A DNA stretch of 64,000 bases from Lachnospiraceae bacterium (GTDB taxonomy: Bacteria; Bacillota; Clostridia; Lachnospirales; Lachnospiraceae), in NCBI GenBank assembly GCA_910574285.1, contig CAJTAL010000006.1:62001-126000 (forward strand), written 5' to 3'. The notes below the pieces were generated by a model, which was not told where the DNA came from, ran no database searches, and worked only from the letters and a program-made list of their open reading frames with translations. Both the position numbers and the translations under genes were made by a program. This document shows positions 26,938 to 34,772 of the stretch, in pieces. The first letter of the stretch is position 1. Each line of letters starts with the position of its first letter.

Positions 26938-26983
26938 AAGTGTGTAAGGCCAGCATATATTCACTGGTCTTACACACTTTTTT
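26938..26983 (+). terminator. Bidirectional terminator between glgB and the DUF1002 gene
   Basis: AAGTGTGTAAGGCCAG (26938-26953) pairs with CTGGTCTTACACACTT (26964-26979; one G-U), then TTTT. Strong stem between converging genes. Confidence 0.92.
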
Positions 26984-27004
26984 ATTGAAACGGCACTCGC
27001 GGTA

Positions 27005-28327
27005 CTAATTGACCGTATCAGATTCTGCGTTTCCGTCTGCGGCAAGATCTGCAGCGGGATTGTCGTCTGTCTGGCTGCCGTCTGCAGCGGAATTGTCAGG
27101 CTGGTTGGTTACATCGGCTCCGGTCTCGTCTGCTGCCGGGTCGGCGCTGTTGTCTGTGGGAACGGTGTCTGACGCGCTGCCGTCTTCAGTCTCATCATCA
27201 AGAGCGTCATTTTCCGTATCTTCTGTATCGCCGGACTCTTCGGATTCGTCGTCTGCGTCCTCATCCGCATCCGCATCCTCTTCTTCTGCATCCTCATCGT
27301 CCGCGTCATCGCTGCCGCCGAAGATGTCTTTGAAGAAGCCGACCACTTTATCCCAGAAACCGCCCTCATCTTTCGTGTCGCTGTCTAATGCCTCCAGCGT
27401 ACTGTCGATCACGGCGTCTGTTCCAAGGACGTCATCATTCGTATTATTGATGATACCTCCGTCGCTTTCTTCATCGCCGCCGCCTGTAAAGACGCCCTTG
27501 ATAGAAGACCACAGGTTAGAGAAAAAGCCGCTTTCACTGGCTTTGCCTTCCAGATTTTCCAGAGTCTTCTGAAGAGCCTTTACATCATAATCATATTGCG
27601 ATATGTTCTGCATCAGAGAATTGATCTTTGACATCTGATCCTCTGTGAGTGTGATGTTGTAGGTCTTTGCGGCATCGTCGATGGCCTCTTTGATATCGTC
27701 CTCGTCTGTCAGCCCTTCTTTGATGACTTCTTGTTTTACTTCGTTCATCAGGTCTGTAGCTTCTTTCTGGCCGATGCTGTCTGCAAGCTCCCCTGTCGTT
27801 ACAAGCTCTTCCGTTGCGGCAGCTTTCTGCTCTTCGTTCAGAGTCGTGCCGCTTGCTTTCTCATATGCCATCATGATTCCGGTTAATGCGCCTGTACCGG
27901 AGACTTCGATGGGTGACGCGGCAACCACATTGCAGTTCTCGACACCGGAAGTCATCAGCGTACTTGCAATCATAGAACTTGTCACGAAAGTAAGATTCCC
28001 AACTTTGACCTGAATGCCGCCGCTGGTGGTAGGTTCTACATAGGCGCAGCTATAAGTTCGGGTTCCGATTTGTGCTTCTGACGCGATACCTTCCATGTAT
28101 TTTCTTTCATCGGCATTTGTAACTTCTATGGTATCAACTTTATCAGCCGTAGTTCCAAAATACTGGTACATAGAAGTCTTCTGTTCCGCCGTCAGATTAG
28201 CGCCGAGCGTAACGACTTTGGAACTGTCTGCTTTTACCGCCATAGGAAAGCTTGTGCATGTCAAGGCCGCAGCCATTATAATTGGTACGATTTTCTTGAA
28301 ATTTTTCATAATGTTTGGTGTAATCAC
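27005..28327 (-). CDS. Secreted DUF1002 protein with acidic C-terminal tail
   Basis: 440 aa. N-terminal signal peptide (basic start, hydrophobic core IVPIIMAAALTCTSFPM, cleavage near AVKA-DS). Residues about 35-265 match the DUF1002 (YpuA-like) family of secreted Firmicutes proteins of unknown function. After about residue 290 it is a long Asp/Glu/Ser/Thr-rich tail (runs such as DADEDADDESEESGD) that is probably disordered and could bind Ca2+ or cell-wall cations. GTG at 28327 is 5 nt after AAGGGGGT; ATG 28309 is the alternative and keeps the signal peptide. Gene lies downstream of a thioredoxin gene but has its own promoter. Confidence 0.85.
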   Translation of the reverse strand: MITPNIMKNFKKIVPIIMAAALTCTSFPMAVKADSSKVVTLGANLTAEQKTSMYQYFGTTADKVDTIEVTNADERKYMEGIASEAQIGTRTYSCAYVEPTTSGGIQVKVGNLTFVTSSMIASTLMTSGVENCNVVAASPIEVSGTGALTGIMMAYEKASGTTLNEEQKAAATEELVTTGELADSIGQKEATDLMNEVKQEVIKEGLTDEDDIKEAIDDAAKTYNITLTEDQMSKINSLMQNISQYDYDVKALQKTLENLEGKASESGFFSNLWSSIKGVFTGGGDEESDGGIINNTNDDVLGTDAVIDSTLEALDSDTKDEGGFWDKVVGFFKDIFGGSDDADDEDAEEEDADADEDADDESEESGDTEDTENDALDDETEDGSASDTVPTDNSADPAADETGADVTNQPDNSAADGSQTDDNPAADLAADGNAESDTVN

Positions 28328-28357
28328 CTATACCCCCTTTTTTCTTAAGTCCTACAT

Positions 28358-28385
28358 AATATAACATATTCTTACGTGTTTGCAA
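28358..28385 (-). promoter_or_regulatory. Promoter of the DUF1002 gene
   Basis: Minus strand TTGCAA (28385-28380), 16-bp spacer, TATATT (28363-28358). Confidence 0.6.
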
Positions 28386-28397
28386 ATAAAATATGCC

Positions 28398-28721
28398 TTA
28401 ACTATTTCTAAAGATTTTTTGTAGACGCCGTTCAAATACGTTATCTTCGATGATCCCCTGCATCGTGCCAAGGCATCTGCCGCGCTGAAAAAAAGCGAAA
28501 GTCGGAACGATATCGGCGCCGTATTCGTCGGCGAGACGAGTAGATTCGTCGATCTCAACTTCGCAGAAGCTGGTGTGTCCCCGGTACTTTTTTTCAAGCT
28601 CTTCTATCATCGGCTTCATCATAGCGCATTTGCCGCACCACCGGGCATAGAACATGACGACAACCGGAATTGAACTGCGGTTTATCTCTGCAGTGAAGTT
28701 TTTTTCGGTTAAGTGTAACAT
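28398..28721 (-). CDS. Thioredoxin-fold protein with WCGKC active site
   Basis: 107 aa single thioredoxin domain. Active site W28-C-G-K-C32 in place of the usual WCGPC; the cis-Pro loop IVPTFAFF is present. Changing Pro to Lys alters redox potential in known thioredoxins, so it may be a specialised reductant. No signal peptide, so cytoplasmic. ATG 28721 follows AAAGGTGG by 5 nt (the upstream in-frame GTG overlaps this site). Neighbours give no partner. Confidence 0.9.
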   Translation of the reverse strand: MLHLTEKNFTAEINRSSIPVVVMFYARWCGKCAMMKPMIEELEKKYRGHTSFCEVEIDESTRLADEYGADIVPTFAFFQRGRCLGTMQGIIEDNVFERRLQKIFRNS

Positions 28722-28827
28722 GATATCCACCTTTCTTAGCCTGCCGGACTATACAGACAGTATATTATTATATATGCAGGGAACAGGGGATTGGTGAATA
28801 TAATTGGGATGTATGGACAGAGAAGCG

Positions 28828-28848
28828 CCTGCCGGGATGTCCGGCAGG
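28828..28848 (-). terminator. Hairpin after the 45-aa basic peptide gene
   Basis: CCTGCCGG (28828-28835), GATGT loop, CCGGCAGG (28841-28848); directly after the TGA of the small gene; weak U-tract on the minus strand. Confidence 0.6.
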
Positions 28849-28986
28849 TCAGCGTTCGGGATTCAGCGTCCGGCATACCTCGTCCATAGAGTGTTTCAGG
28901 CAATGCAGCGCCTTATGTAATTTCTTGCGGCGGTAGGTGTATTCACAGAGTTTTTGCCTCATATTTTTCTTACATCTTCGTCCCAT
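28849..28986 (-). CDS. Small very basic protein, unknown
   Basis: 45 aa, Arg/Lys/His-rich with four Cys (starts MGRRCKKNMRQKLCEYTYRR). ATG 28986 has GGAG 7 nt upstream; an ATG two codons earlier is too close to it. A TATAAT lies about 25 nt upstream on the minus strand and a hairpin follows the stop, so it looks like a small independent gene. Basic and Cys-rich character suggests RNA/DNA binding or a small zinc or ribosome-associated protein, but I recognise no family. Confidence 0.5.
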   Translation of the reverse strand: MGRRCKKNMRQKLCEYTYRRKKLHKALHCLKHSMDEVCRTLNPER

Positions 28987-29051
28987 AGTCATTCTCCGAT
29001 ATGATTCTTTCATACATTATATATGCAGAGAAATGTATAGTTGTGAAAGTA

Positions 29052-29708
29052 TTACTTTTTTCGTCCGGCGATTAGTTTATAGATGGGATTCCCCAGGGAA
29101 GAGAATTTCTCTTCATACTCAGTCATAATATTTCCCTGGTTCATATCAGGATCTCTATGCAAGTCGTAGGTGCATGCAGTTATCTGAAAGAACGGGCATG
29201 CTTCGATCTCCGCAACAGAGAAATCAAAGAGAAGCCGGTTATCGGTTTTAAATTCAATAGAGCCGTTTTCCGTCAGGATTTTCTCATAACGGGAAAGGAA
29301 CTCCCGGGAGGTAAGCCGTCTCGCGGCGTGCCTTGCCTTGGGCCAGGGATCGGAGAAATTCAGATAGATACGGTCCACCTCTCCCGGGGCGAATACGTCG
29401 GCGGCATTGCGTGCGTCCATACAGATGAAGCGGATGTTAGAGATATCTTCGGTACATACGGCGGAGTACTTTTCTACTGCCCGGAGCAGGACGCTGGAAT
29501 ATCGTTCGATGCCGATATAATTAATATCCGGGTTCTGTCCGGCAAGGGTCAATAAAAACTGACCTTTTCCCATGCCGATCTCTATGTGGACCGGATTGGG
29601 ACTGCCAAATATTTTTTGCCATGTTCCGCGGCATTCGATCTCATTTTTAACAACTTCTTTACACTCGTTCAACACGTTGCCGGCGCGTGGTATATTTCTA
29701 AGGCGCAT
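29052..29708 (-). CDS. trmB: tRNA (guanine46-N7)-methyltransferase
   Basis: 218 aa SAM-dependent enzyme that makes m7G46 in the tRNA variable loop. Motif I VHIEIGMGKGQFLL (about residue 42), YIGIERYSSV, LNFSDPWPKARHAARRL (the family's most specific block, about residue 118) and FKTDNRLLFDFS are all present. ATG 29708 lies 8 nt after a G-run; an in-frame TTG at 29714 is less likely. It is divergent from the V-ATPase operon. Confidence 0.96.
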   Translation of the reverse strand: MRLRNIPRAGNVLNECKEVVKNEIECRGTWQKIFGSPNPVHIEIGMGKGQFLLTLAGQNPDINYIGIERYSSVLLRAVEKYSAVCTEDISNIRFICMDARNAADVFAPGEVDRIYLNFSDPWPKARHAARRLTSREFLSRYEKILTENGSIEFKTDNRLLFDFSVAEIEACPFFQITACTYDLHRDPDMNQGNIMTEYEEKFSSLGNPIYKLIAGRKK

Positions 29709-29749
29709 ATGCAAAACCCCCCGTTTTCAAGCATCTTTCTATGTCTTAT

Positions 29750-29778
29750 AGTTTAGCGTCGGAGGAGGAAAAAGTCAA
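29750..29778 (-). promoter_or_regulatory. Promoter of trmB
   Basis: Minus strand TTGACT (29778-29773), 17-bp spacer, TAAACT (29755-29750). Confidence 0.6.
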
Positions 29779-29863
29779 TTCTATATAAGTGTGTGAAAAA
29801 CATAACAGAAGGCGGATTTTTTGTTGATTTTGACTATGGAATTTTGAAAAAAAGGGAGTATAT

Positions 29864-29945
29864 TATAATAGTGTGCAAAATATGCGGAAAAGTGGTGCAA
29901 TTTATCATGATAAACACTGCAATGAGGAGGAGTTACAGGTAACTC
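29864..29945 (+). promoter_or_regulatory. V-ATPase operon promoter region with two palindromes
   Basis: TATAAT at 29864-29869 (weak -35), then in the leader a perfect 14-bp palindrome TTTATCATGATAAA (29901-29914) and GAGTTAC-AG-GTAACTC (29930-29945). The first could be an operator just downstream of the start site. Both are seen; their roles are guesses. Confidence 0.45.
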
Positions 29946-29972
29946 TAAATATCGAGGAATGGAGGCGGCCAG

Positions 29973-30284
29973 ATGAACACGGTGGTTAAGAAATTGGCGG
30001 ATATCGAAGCAACGGCCGAAGCGATTGTGGAGCATGCGCAGGCTCAGAAAAGCGAGATTGAGAAGAAGATTCAGGCGCAGAGGGATCGTTTTGACGCGGC
30101 GATTGAGGACGAGACCCGGAAACAGCTATCAAAGATCAGGCAGGATGCGGATGCCAAGATGGAGCGTATCCTTTCGGAACAGAGAGAGAAGAATCATTCG
30201 GCGATCGATAATCTGAAGAAGGAGTTCGAGGAGAATCATACCGTATATGCCCGGGAGATCTTAGAACGGATAACAGAGGTGTAG
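29973..30284 (+). CDS. V-type ATPase subunit H/G (stalk)
   Basis: 103 aa, almost entirely one charged alpha-helix (Glu/Lys/Gln-rich), as in the peripheral-stalk subunit G/H (NtpF-like) that pairs with subunit E to hold the A3B3 head still. First gene of the operon, 3 nt before subunit C; GGAGGCGGCCAG precedes the ATG. Confidence 0.85.
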   Translation: MNTVVKKLADIEATAEAIVEHAQAQKSEIEKKIQAQRDRFDAAIEDETRKQLSKIRQDADAKMERILSEQREKNHSAIDNLKKEFEENHTVYAREILERITEV

Positions 30285-30287
30285 AAC

Positions 30288-31334
30288 ATGGGAAATGTGA
30301 TGTCGTACAGCGGGCTGACTACGAAGATACGGGCGATGCAGGCCAAGCTTCTTACGCGGAGGGATTATGAGAGTCTTGCGAACTTAGGAAGCGTGCCGGA
30401 GGCGATCGAGTATCTGAAGGAGAAGCCTGCCTATGTAAGATATGTGGAACAGATGGACATTTCGCTGTATCACAGGGGGAACATGGAGAAGATTCTGTAT
30501 CAGTCGCTGTTCAATGATTATACGAGAATCTTTCGGTTTGCGGGCATAGAACAGAAAAAGTTCCTTAAGATCTATTGGAAGAGATATGAGATCGACCTGA
30601 TTAATTATTGTCTGCGTATCGTGTTCAACCACTATGATGTGCCATTTGATATAGAGTATAAGAAGGAATTTTTTGATAAATATTCTCAGATATCGATTGA
30701 CAGACTTGCTACGTCCCGAAGCGTGGAGGAGCTCATTGATAACCTTAAGGGGACGGAATATTACGCGCCGCTTATGGCGCTTCAGGATGCGAAGGATGTG
30801 ACGCTGTTCGACTATGACTTGGCGCTGGATCTGTATTATTTCACTACGATGTGGAGAAAGAGCCGGCGTATTCTCAAAGGGAATGAGCGCAAGATGTATA
30901 TCCGGGACTTTGGAACGAAGATTGATCTTCTGAATATCCAGTGGATCTATCGTGCGAAGAAATACTACAATATGCTTCCGCCGGATATCTATTCCCTGAC
31001 GATACCGATCCACTACAGATTAAGTGTGGAATCCTTCAAGAACCTGGTAGAGACTCCGACGCTGGATGAGTTCGAGAAGCGTATGGAGGATACGTATTAT
31101 GCCAGAAGATATGAAGAGCTTAGCGGGAAGACGCTGGAGGGTGTGTATAAGGAATGTCTGGAACAGTTGTATTTAAGCGACAGGAGACGCGATCCTTACT
31201 CTATTGCAATGATAAATTCGTATCTGTTTTTAAAGGAAGAAGAGATTAATAAACTGACTACGGCCCTTGAATGTATTCGTTACGGTTTATCTTCAAGAGA
31301 GACGTTGGCATACTTAGGAGGTGTGATTCAATGA
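30288..31334 (+). CDS. ntpC: V-type ATPase subunit C
   Basis: 348 aa. Homologue of NtpC / archaeal subunit C, the funnel-shaped helical socket linking the central shaft (D/F) to the membrane rotor ring. All-helical with the family's three repeat-like bundles (e.g. YDLALDLYYFTTMW near residue 180). Its TGA overlaps the ATG of subunit I (ATGA), implying translational coupling. Confidence 0.92.
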   Translation: MGNVMSYSGLTTKIRAMQAKLLTRRDYESLANLGSVPEAIEYLKEKPAYVRYVEQMDISLYHRGNMEKILYQSLFNDYTRIFRFAGIEQKKFLKIYWKRYEIDLINYCLRIVFNHYDVPFDIEYKKEFFDKYSQISIDRLATSRSVEELIDNLKGTEYYAPLMALQDAKDVTLFDYDLALDLYYFTTMWRKSRRILKGNERKMYIRDFGTKIDLLNIQWIYRAKKYYNMLPPDIYSLTIPIHYRLSVESFKNLVETPTLDEFEKRMEDTYYARRYEELSGKTLEGVYKECLEQLYLSDRRRDPYSIAMINSYLFLKEEEINKLTTALECIRYGLSSRETLAYLGGVIQ

Positions 31335-33265
31335 TTGTAAAGATGAAGTTCTTGAGCATCAGCGGCCCGAGACTGGATATCGACCGCGTATGCGACAAGT
31401 ATCTTTCCAAATACGAGATGCAGCTTGAGAATGCGGTCACCGAATTGAAGACGACTGATAATCTCCTGCCGTTCGTAGAGGTGAATCCTTACAAAGACGC
31501 GCTGGCCAAGGCAGAGCAGTTCGCGGCTCTGCTGCCGGAAGGAAGCTCGAAGATGGACCAGTCCATGTCGAAGGAGGATATGCTTACATTTATCCGGGAA
31601 CTCAATCATGATTATCTGAAGCTTCAGGAGAAGAAGGAACTGCTGAGCAAGAAAGAGAATAATGTGCGGGAGAAGCTGAATGTCCTGGAACCCTTCTCGC
31701 CTTTGGAGCTGGATCTGTATAAGACGGCGCGTTATAAATATATGAAGGTACGGTTCGGAAGGATCAATGTGGATTATTATAAGAAGCTTGAGAAATATCT
31801 CTTTGATGATCTGCAGGCTGTGTTCCTGGAAGGAATAAGGAACGAGAACTATGTATATGGATGTTATTTCGTGGCTAACGCGGATATGAGTAAGGTAGAT
31901 TCGGCATTCAACTCCCTGCATTTTGAGAGGATCTCGATCCCGGCCGAATATGTCGGAACTCCGAAAGACGCCTGCGCTGATATGCAGAAAGAGATCGACG
32001 GGACGAAGGATCAGATGAAGGATATCGACCAGAAGATCGAGGAATTGGTGACCAGCCAGTCGGCAAAGCTTCTGGGCGCCAGGAAGAGGCTGGAAGAGCT
32101 GTCGAATAATTTCGATGTCCGTAAGATGGCGGCAAGGACGGATGTAGGGGATAATAAGGAAGACTACTATATCCTCTGCGGCTGGATGGGAGAGGATGAT
32201 GTGGAAGCTCTTCTTGAAGAGTCGAAAGATGACGACCGGATATTTATTGTCGTGGAGGAAGATCGGGAGAAATTCTTCGGAGAACCGCCGACGAAGCTTA
32301 AGAATCCGAAGCTTTTCAAGCCTTTCGAGATGTTCATCCAGATGTACGGTCTACCTGCCCATGACGAGATGGACCCGACTATGTTCGTGGCGTTGACGTA
32401 TACGTTTATCTTCGGCGCCATGTTCGGGGATGTGGGACAGGGATTCTGCCTGTTCGCGGCCGGCGGTCTGATCTATCTTAAGAAAAAGATGAATCTTGCG
32501 GGGATCATCTCCATTGCGGGAATCTTCTCGATGATCTTCGGCGCCATGTTCGGCAGTATATTCGGGTTTGAGAATATTATTCCGGCGCTGTGGCTCAGGC
32601 CGGTGGAGGCTATGACCAGACTGCCGTTCATCGGGCAGTTGAATACCGTGTTCATCATAGCGATTGCGTTTGGAATGGCGCTTAACATCCTGGTGATGAT
32701 CTTCCAGATCATCAATGCGGCAAGAGCTCATGATACGGAGAACCTGTGGTTCTCAACGAACGGTGTGGCCGGGCTTGTGTTCTACGGATTCCTTGTATTG
32801 ACCATCGTGCTTTATATGACGGGCCATAAGGTTCCGGGAAATATCCTGCTGCTGATCTTCTTAGGGATTCCGGTTCTGATATTCGTCTTTAAGGAGCCGC
32901 TTACGAACCTGGTGGAACACAACCATAAGAAGATGGAGGAGAGTAAGGCGATGTTTCTGGTTCAGGGATTCTTCGAATTGTTCGAGACAATGCTGAGTTA
33001 TTTCTCCAATACATTGTCTTACGTGCGTATCGGCGCTTTCGCGGTCAGCCACGCGGCCATCATGGAGGTGGTGCTGATGCTTTCAGGAGCACAGAGCGGA
33101 TCACCGAATCTGTTCGGGGTGATTCTCGGCAATGCTGTCGTGTGCGCTCTGGAAGGACTGATCGTCGGGATCCAGGTGCTCCGTCTGGAATACTACGAGA
33201 TGTTCAGCCGTTTCTATAAGGGAACCGGACGGGAGTTTAAGCCTTTTAATAAGCAGAGGAAATAA
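31331..33265 (+). CDS. ntpI: V-type ATPase subunit I
   Basis: 644 aa stator subunit (a/NtpI). The N-terminal ~345 residues are the cytoplasmic arm with coiled coils; the C-terminal half has about seven to eight membrane helices, with the ion half-channels against the rotor. The conserved FGDVGQGFCLFAAG block opens the membrane part and the SYVRIGAFAVSHAAIMEV helix holds the essential Arg that faces the rotor glutamate. Start at 31331 overlaps the subunit C stop and fits the family; upstream in-frame starts lie within subunit C. Confidence 0.94.
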   Translation: MIVKMKFLSISGPRLDIDRVCDKYLSKYEMQLENAVTELKTTDNLLPFVEVNPYKDALAKAEQFAALLPEGSSKMDQSMSKEDMLTFIRELNHDYLKLQEKKELLSKKENNVREKLNVLEPFSPLELDLYKTARYKYMKVRFGRINVDYYKKLEKYLFDDLQAVFLEGIRNENYVYGCYFVANADMSKVDSAFNSLHFERISIPAEYVGTPKDACADMQKEIDGTKDQMKDIDQKIEELVTSQSAKLLGARKRLEELSNNFDVRKMAARTDVGDNKEDYYILCGWMGEDDVEALLEESKDDDRIFIVVEEDREKFFGEPPTKLKNPKLFKPFEMFIQMYGLPAHDEMDPTMFVALTYTFIFGAMFGDVGQGFCLFAAGGLIYLKKKMNLAGIISIAGIFSMIFGAMFGSIFGFENIIPALWLRPVEAMTRLPFIGQLNTVFIIAIAFGMALNILVMIFQIINAARAHDTENLWFSTNGVAGLVFYGFLVLTIVLYMTGHKVPGNILLLIFLGIPVLIFVFKEPLTNLVEHNHKKMEESKAMFLVQGFFELFETMLSYFSNTLSYVRIGAFAVSHAAIMEVVLMLSGAQSGSPNLFGVILGNAVVCALEGLIVGIQVLRLEYYEMFSRFYKGTGREFKPFNKQRK

Positions 33266-33338
33266 GGCGGCCAGGCAGAAATATTCAAGGTAAATAAAAG
33301 AAAGCAATATAATTCCATATAAGAGGAGGATATGAATC

Positions 33339-33773
33339 ATGTCATTAACAGTGAAATTATTACTCGTTGCAACACTGGTACTTAGTATCATCATTCCATT
33401 CGGATATTATCTGATCGGAGAGAAGACAAAGAAGCGTTATAAGAGGGCAATCGGGACAAATGCGTTCTTCTACTTCGGGGCATTCGCGGTGGCGGCTGTC
33501 ATGATGCTCGGCGGAGCGCCGGCCCAGGCTGCCGAGGGCGCTGCCGAGGCTGCTTCTAATGCCGCCGGATTCGGTTATCTTGCCGCTGCACTGTCAACCG
33601 GTCTTTCTTGTGTCGGCGGAGGTATTGCCGTAGCGAGCGCTGCAAGCGCGGCGCTTGGCGCGATCAGCGAGGATCCAAGCGCGCTTGGTAAGTCTCTGAT
33701 CTTCGTAGGTCTTGCGGAAGGTGTGTGTCTGTACGGACTGATCATCTCCTTCATGATCCTGGGTAGATTGTAA
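33339..33773 (+). CDS. ntpK: V-type ATPase subunit K (rotor ring)
   Basis: 144 aa. Hydrophobic segments at about 5-25, 43-62, 78-105 and 117-142. Glu127 in VGLAEGVCLYG is the ion-binding carboxylate of the last hairpin. The front half looks less like a rotor hairpin: it is one helix, a basic loop, then a signal-peptide-like helix ending AQA-AEGAAEAA, as in precursors of two-helix rotor subunits. Whether H+ or Na+ is used cannot be settled, though no full Na+ ligand set is obvious. AAGAGGAGG precedes the ATG. Confidence 0.9.
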   Translation: MSLTVKLLLVATLVLSIIIPFGYYLIGEKTKKRYKRAIGTNAFFYFGAFAVAAVMMLGGAPAQAAEGAAEAASNAAGFGYLAAALSTGLSCVGGGIAVASAASAALGAISEDPSALGKSLIFVGLAEGVCLYGLIISFMILGRL

Positions 33774-33774
33774 G

Positions 33775-34083
33775 ATGAAGATGTATCTGATCAGTGATAA
33801 TGTCGACACGCTGACGGGGATGAGACTTGCGGGAGTAGACGGCATCGTGGTCCACGAGAAGGATGAGCTGCGGGAAGCCATCGAAAACGCGATGAATGAT
33901 AAGACGGTGGGCGTGATCCTGCTGACGGAGAAGTTCGGCAGAGAGTTCCCGGATCTGCTTGACGAGATCAAACTGGGACGTTCCATGCCGCTGCTGATTG
34001 AGATCCCTGACAGACACGGAACCGGACGTAAGAAAGACTTTATCACGTCTTATGTAAATGAGGCAATTGGACTGAAATTATAA
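33775..34083 (+). CDS. V-type ATPase subunit F
   Basis: 102 aa central-shaft subunit (NtpG/AtpF type). Starts MKMYLISDNVDTLTGMRLAG and carries GVILLTEKF and PLLIEIPD, typical of the Rossmann-like F subunit that binds subunit D. Two nt after the subunit K stop. Confidence 0.93.
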   Translation: MKMYLISDNVDTLTGMRLAGVDGIVVHEKDELREAIENAMNDKTVGVILLTEKFGREFPDLLDEIKLGRSMPLLIEIPDRHGTGRKKDFITSYVNEAIGLKL

Positions 34084-34184
34084 GACGATCGTGATTCTGC
34101 CATGCAGAGGTCATGGTAATGGAGCCGATGCGGTTTGGCGGAAGCATCCATATGGTGGAATGAAAAAGAAGTGAGGTGACACAC

Positions 34185-34772
34185 TTGACAATAGAAGAAA
34201 GGATATCACATCTGCAGTCTGCGGCGATGGAAGAAGCAAGGGCTGAGGGCAACGCGATCATGAAGCAGCACGAGGACGCGCTGCTCGGTGTGTTCGATCA
34301 GCACAGGGCAGAGATTCTCCGCCAGTCTGAGACTCGGGTGAAGGCAGAGCGTGTCAATGCGCAGCAGCAGCTTAACATGGCGATGTCTAAGGCGCAGTTG
34401 GAGCTGAAACGGGAGTTAAGCAAGACCCAGAAGGAGCTTAAGAAGGAGTTGTTCGAGGAAGTCCGTGAGGTAGTGCAGGAGTATATGAAGACAGAGGAAT
34501 ATCCGAGGCTCCTGATGGCTTATATCGAGAAAGCGGCAAAGTTTGCCGACGGCGCTTCCATGACGATCTATATTAATCCGACGGATGAAGATAAGAAGGA
34601 ATATCTGGAAGAACACACCGGCATGAGCCTTACGGTGAGTAAGGAAGATTTCATCGGCGGCGTGCGCGCGGTGATCCATGAGAAGAATATATTGATCGAC
34701 CATGCTTTCAAGGGCGCGATCGAGGGTGAATACAGGAAGTTCGTGTTCAAGGGAGGTGTGCAGGTTGGATAA
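34185..34772 (+). CDS. V-type ATPase subunit E (stalk)
   Basis: 195 aa. N-terminal long charged helix and compact C-terminal domain, as in NtpE, which pairs with the H/G subunit in the peripheral stalk. TTG at 34185 is chosen because GAGGTGA (34173-34179) ends 5 nt before it; the in-frame GTG at 34176 lies within that ribosome site. Preceded by a 100-nt gap without a terminator. Overlaps the subunit A start by 8 nt. Confidence 0.9.
   Translation: MTIEERISHLQSAAMEEARAEGNAIMKQHEDALLGVFDQHRAEILRQSETRVKAERVNAQQQLNMAMSKAQLELKRELSKTQKELKKELFEEVREVVQEYMKTEEYPRLLMAYIEKAAKFADGASMTIYINPTDEDKKEYLEEHTGMSLTVSKEDFIGGVRAVIHEKNILIDHAFKGAIEGEYRKFVFKGGVQVG

Noticed and set aside
27009-27572. Ser-rich plus-strand ORF opposite the DUF1002 acidic tail
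   Set aside because: Shadow of Asp/Glu-rich codons on the other strand; no ribosome site.
31271-31330. Upstream extension of V-ATPase subunit I
   Set aside because: It lies wholly within subunit C, and the ATGA overlap at 31331 is the natural coupled start.
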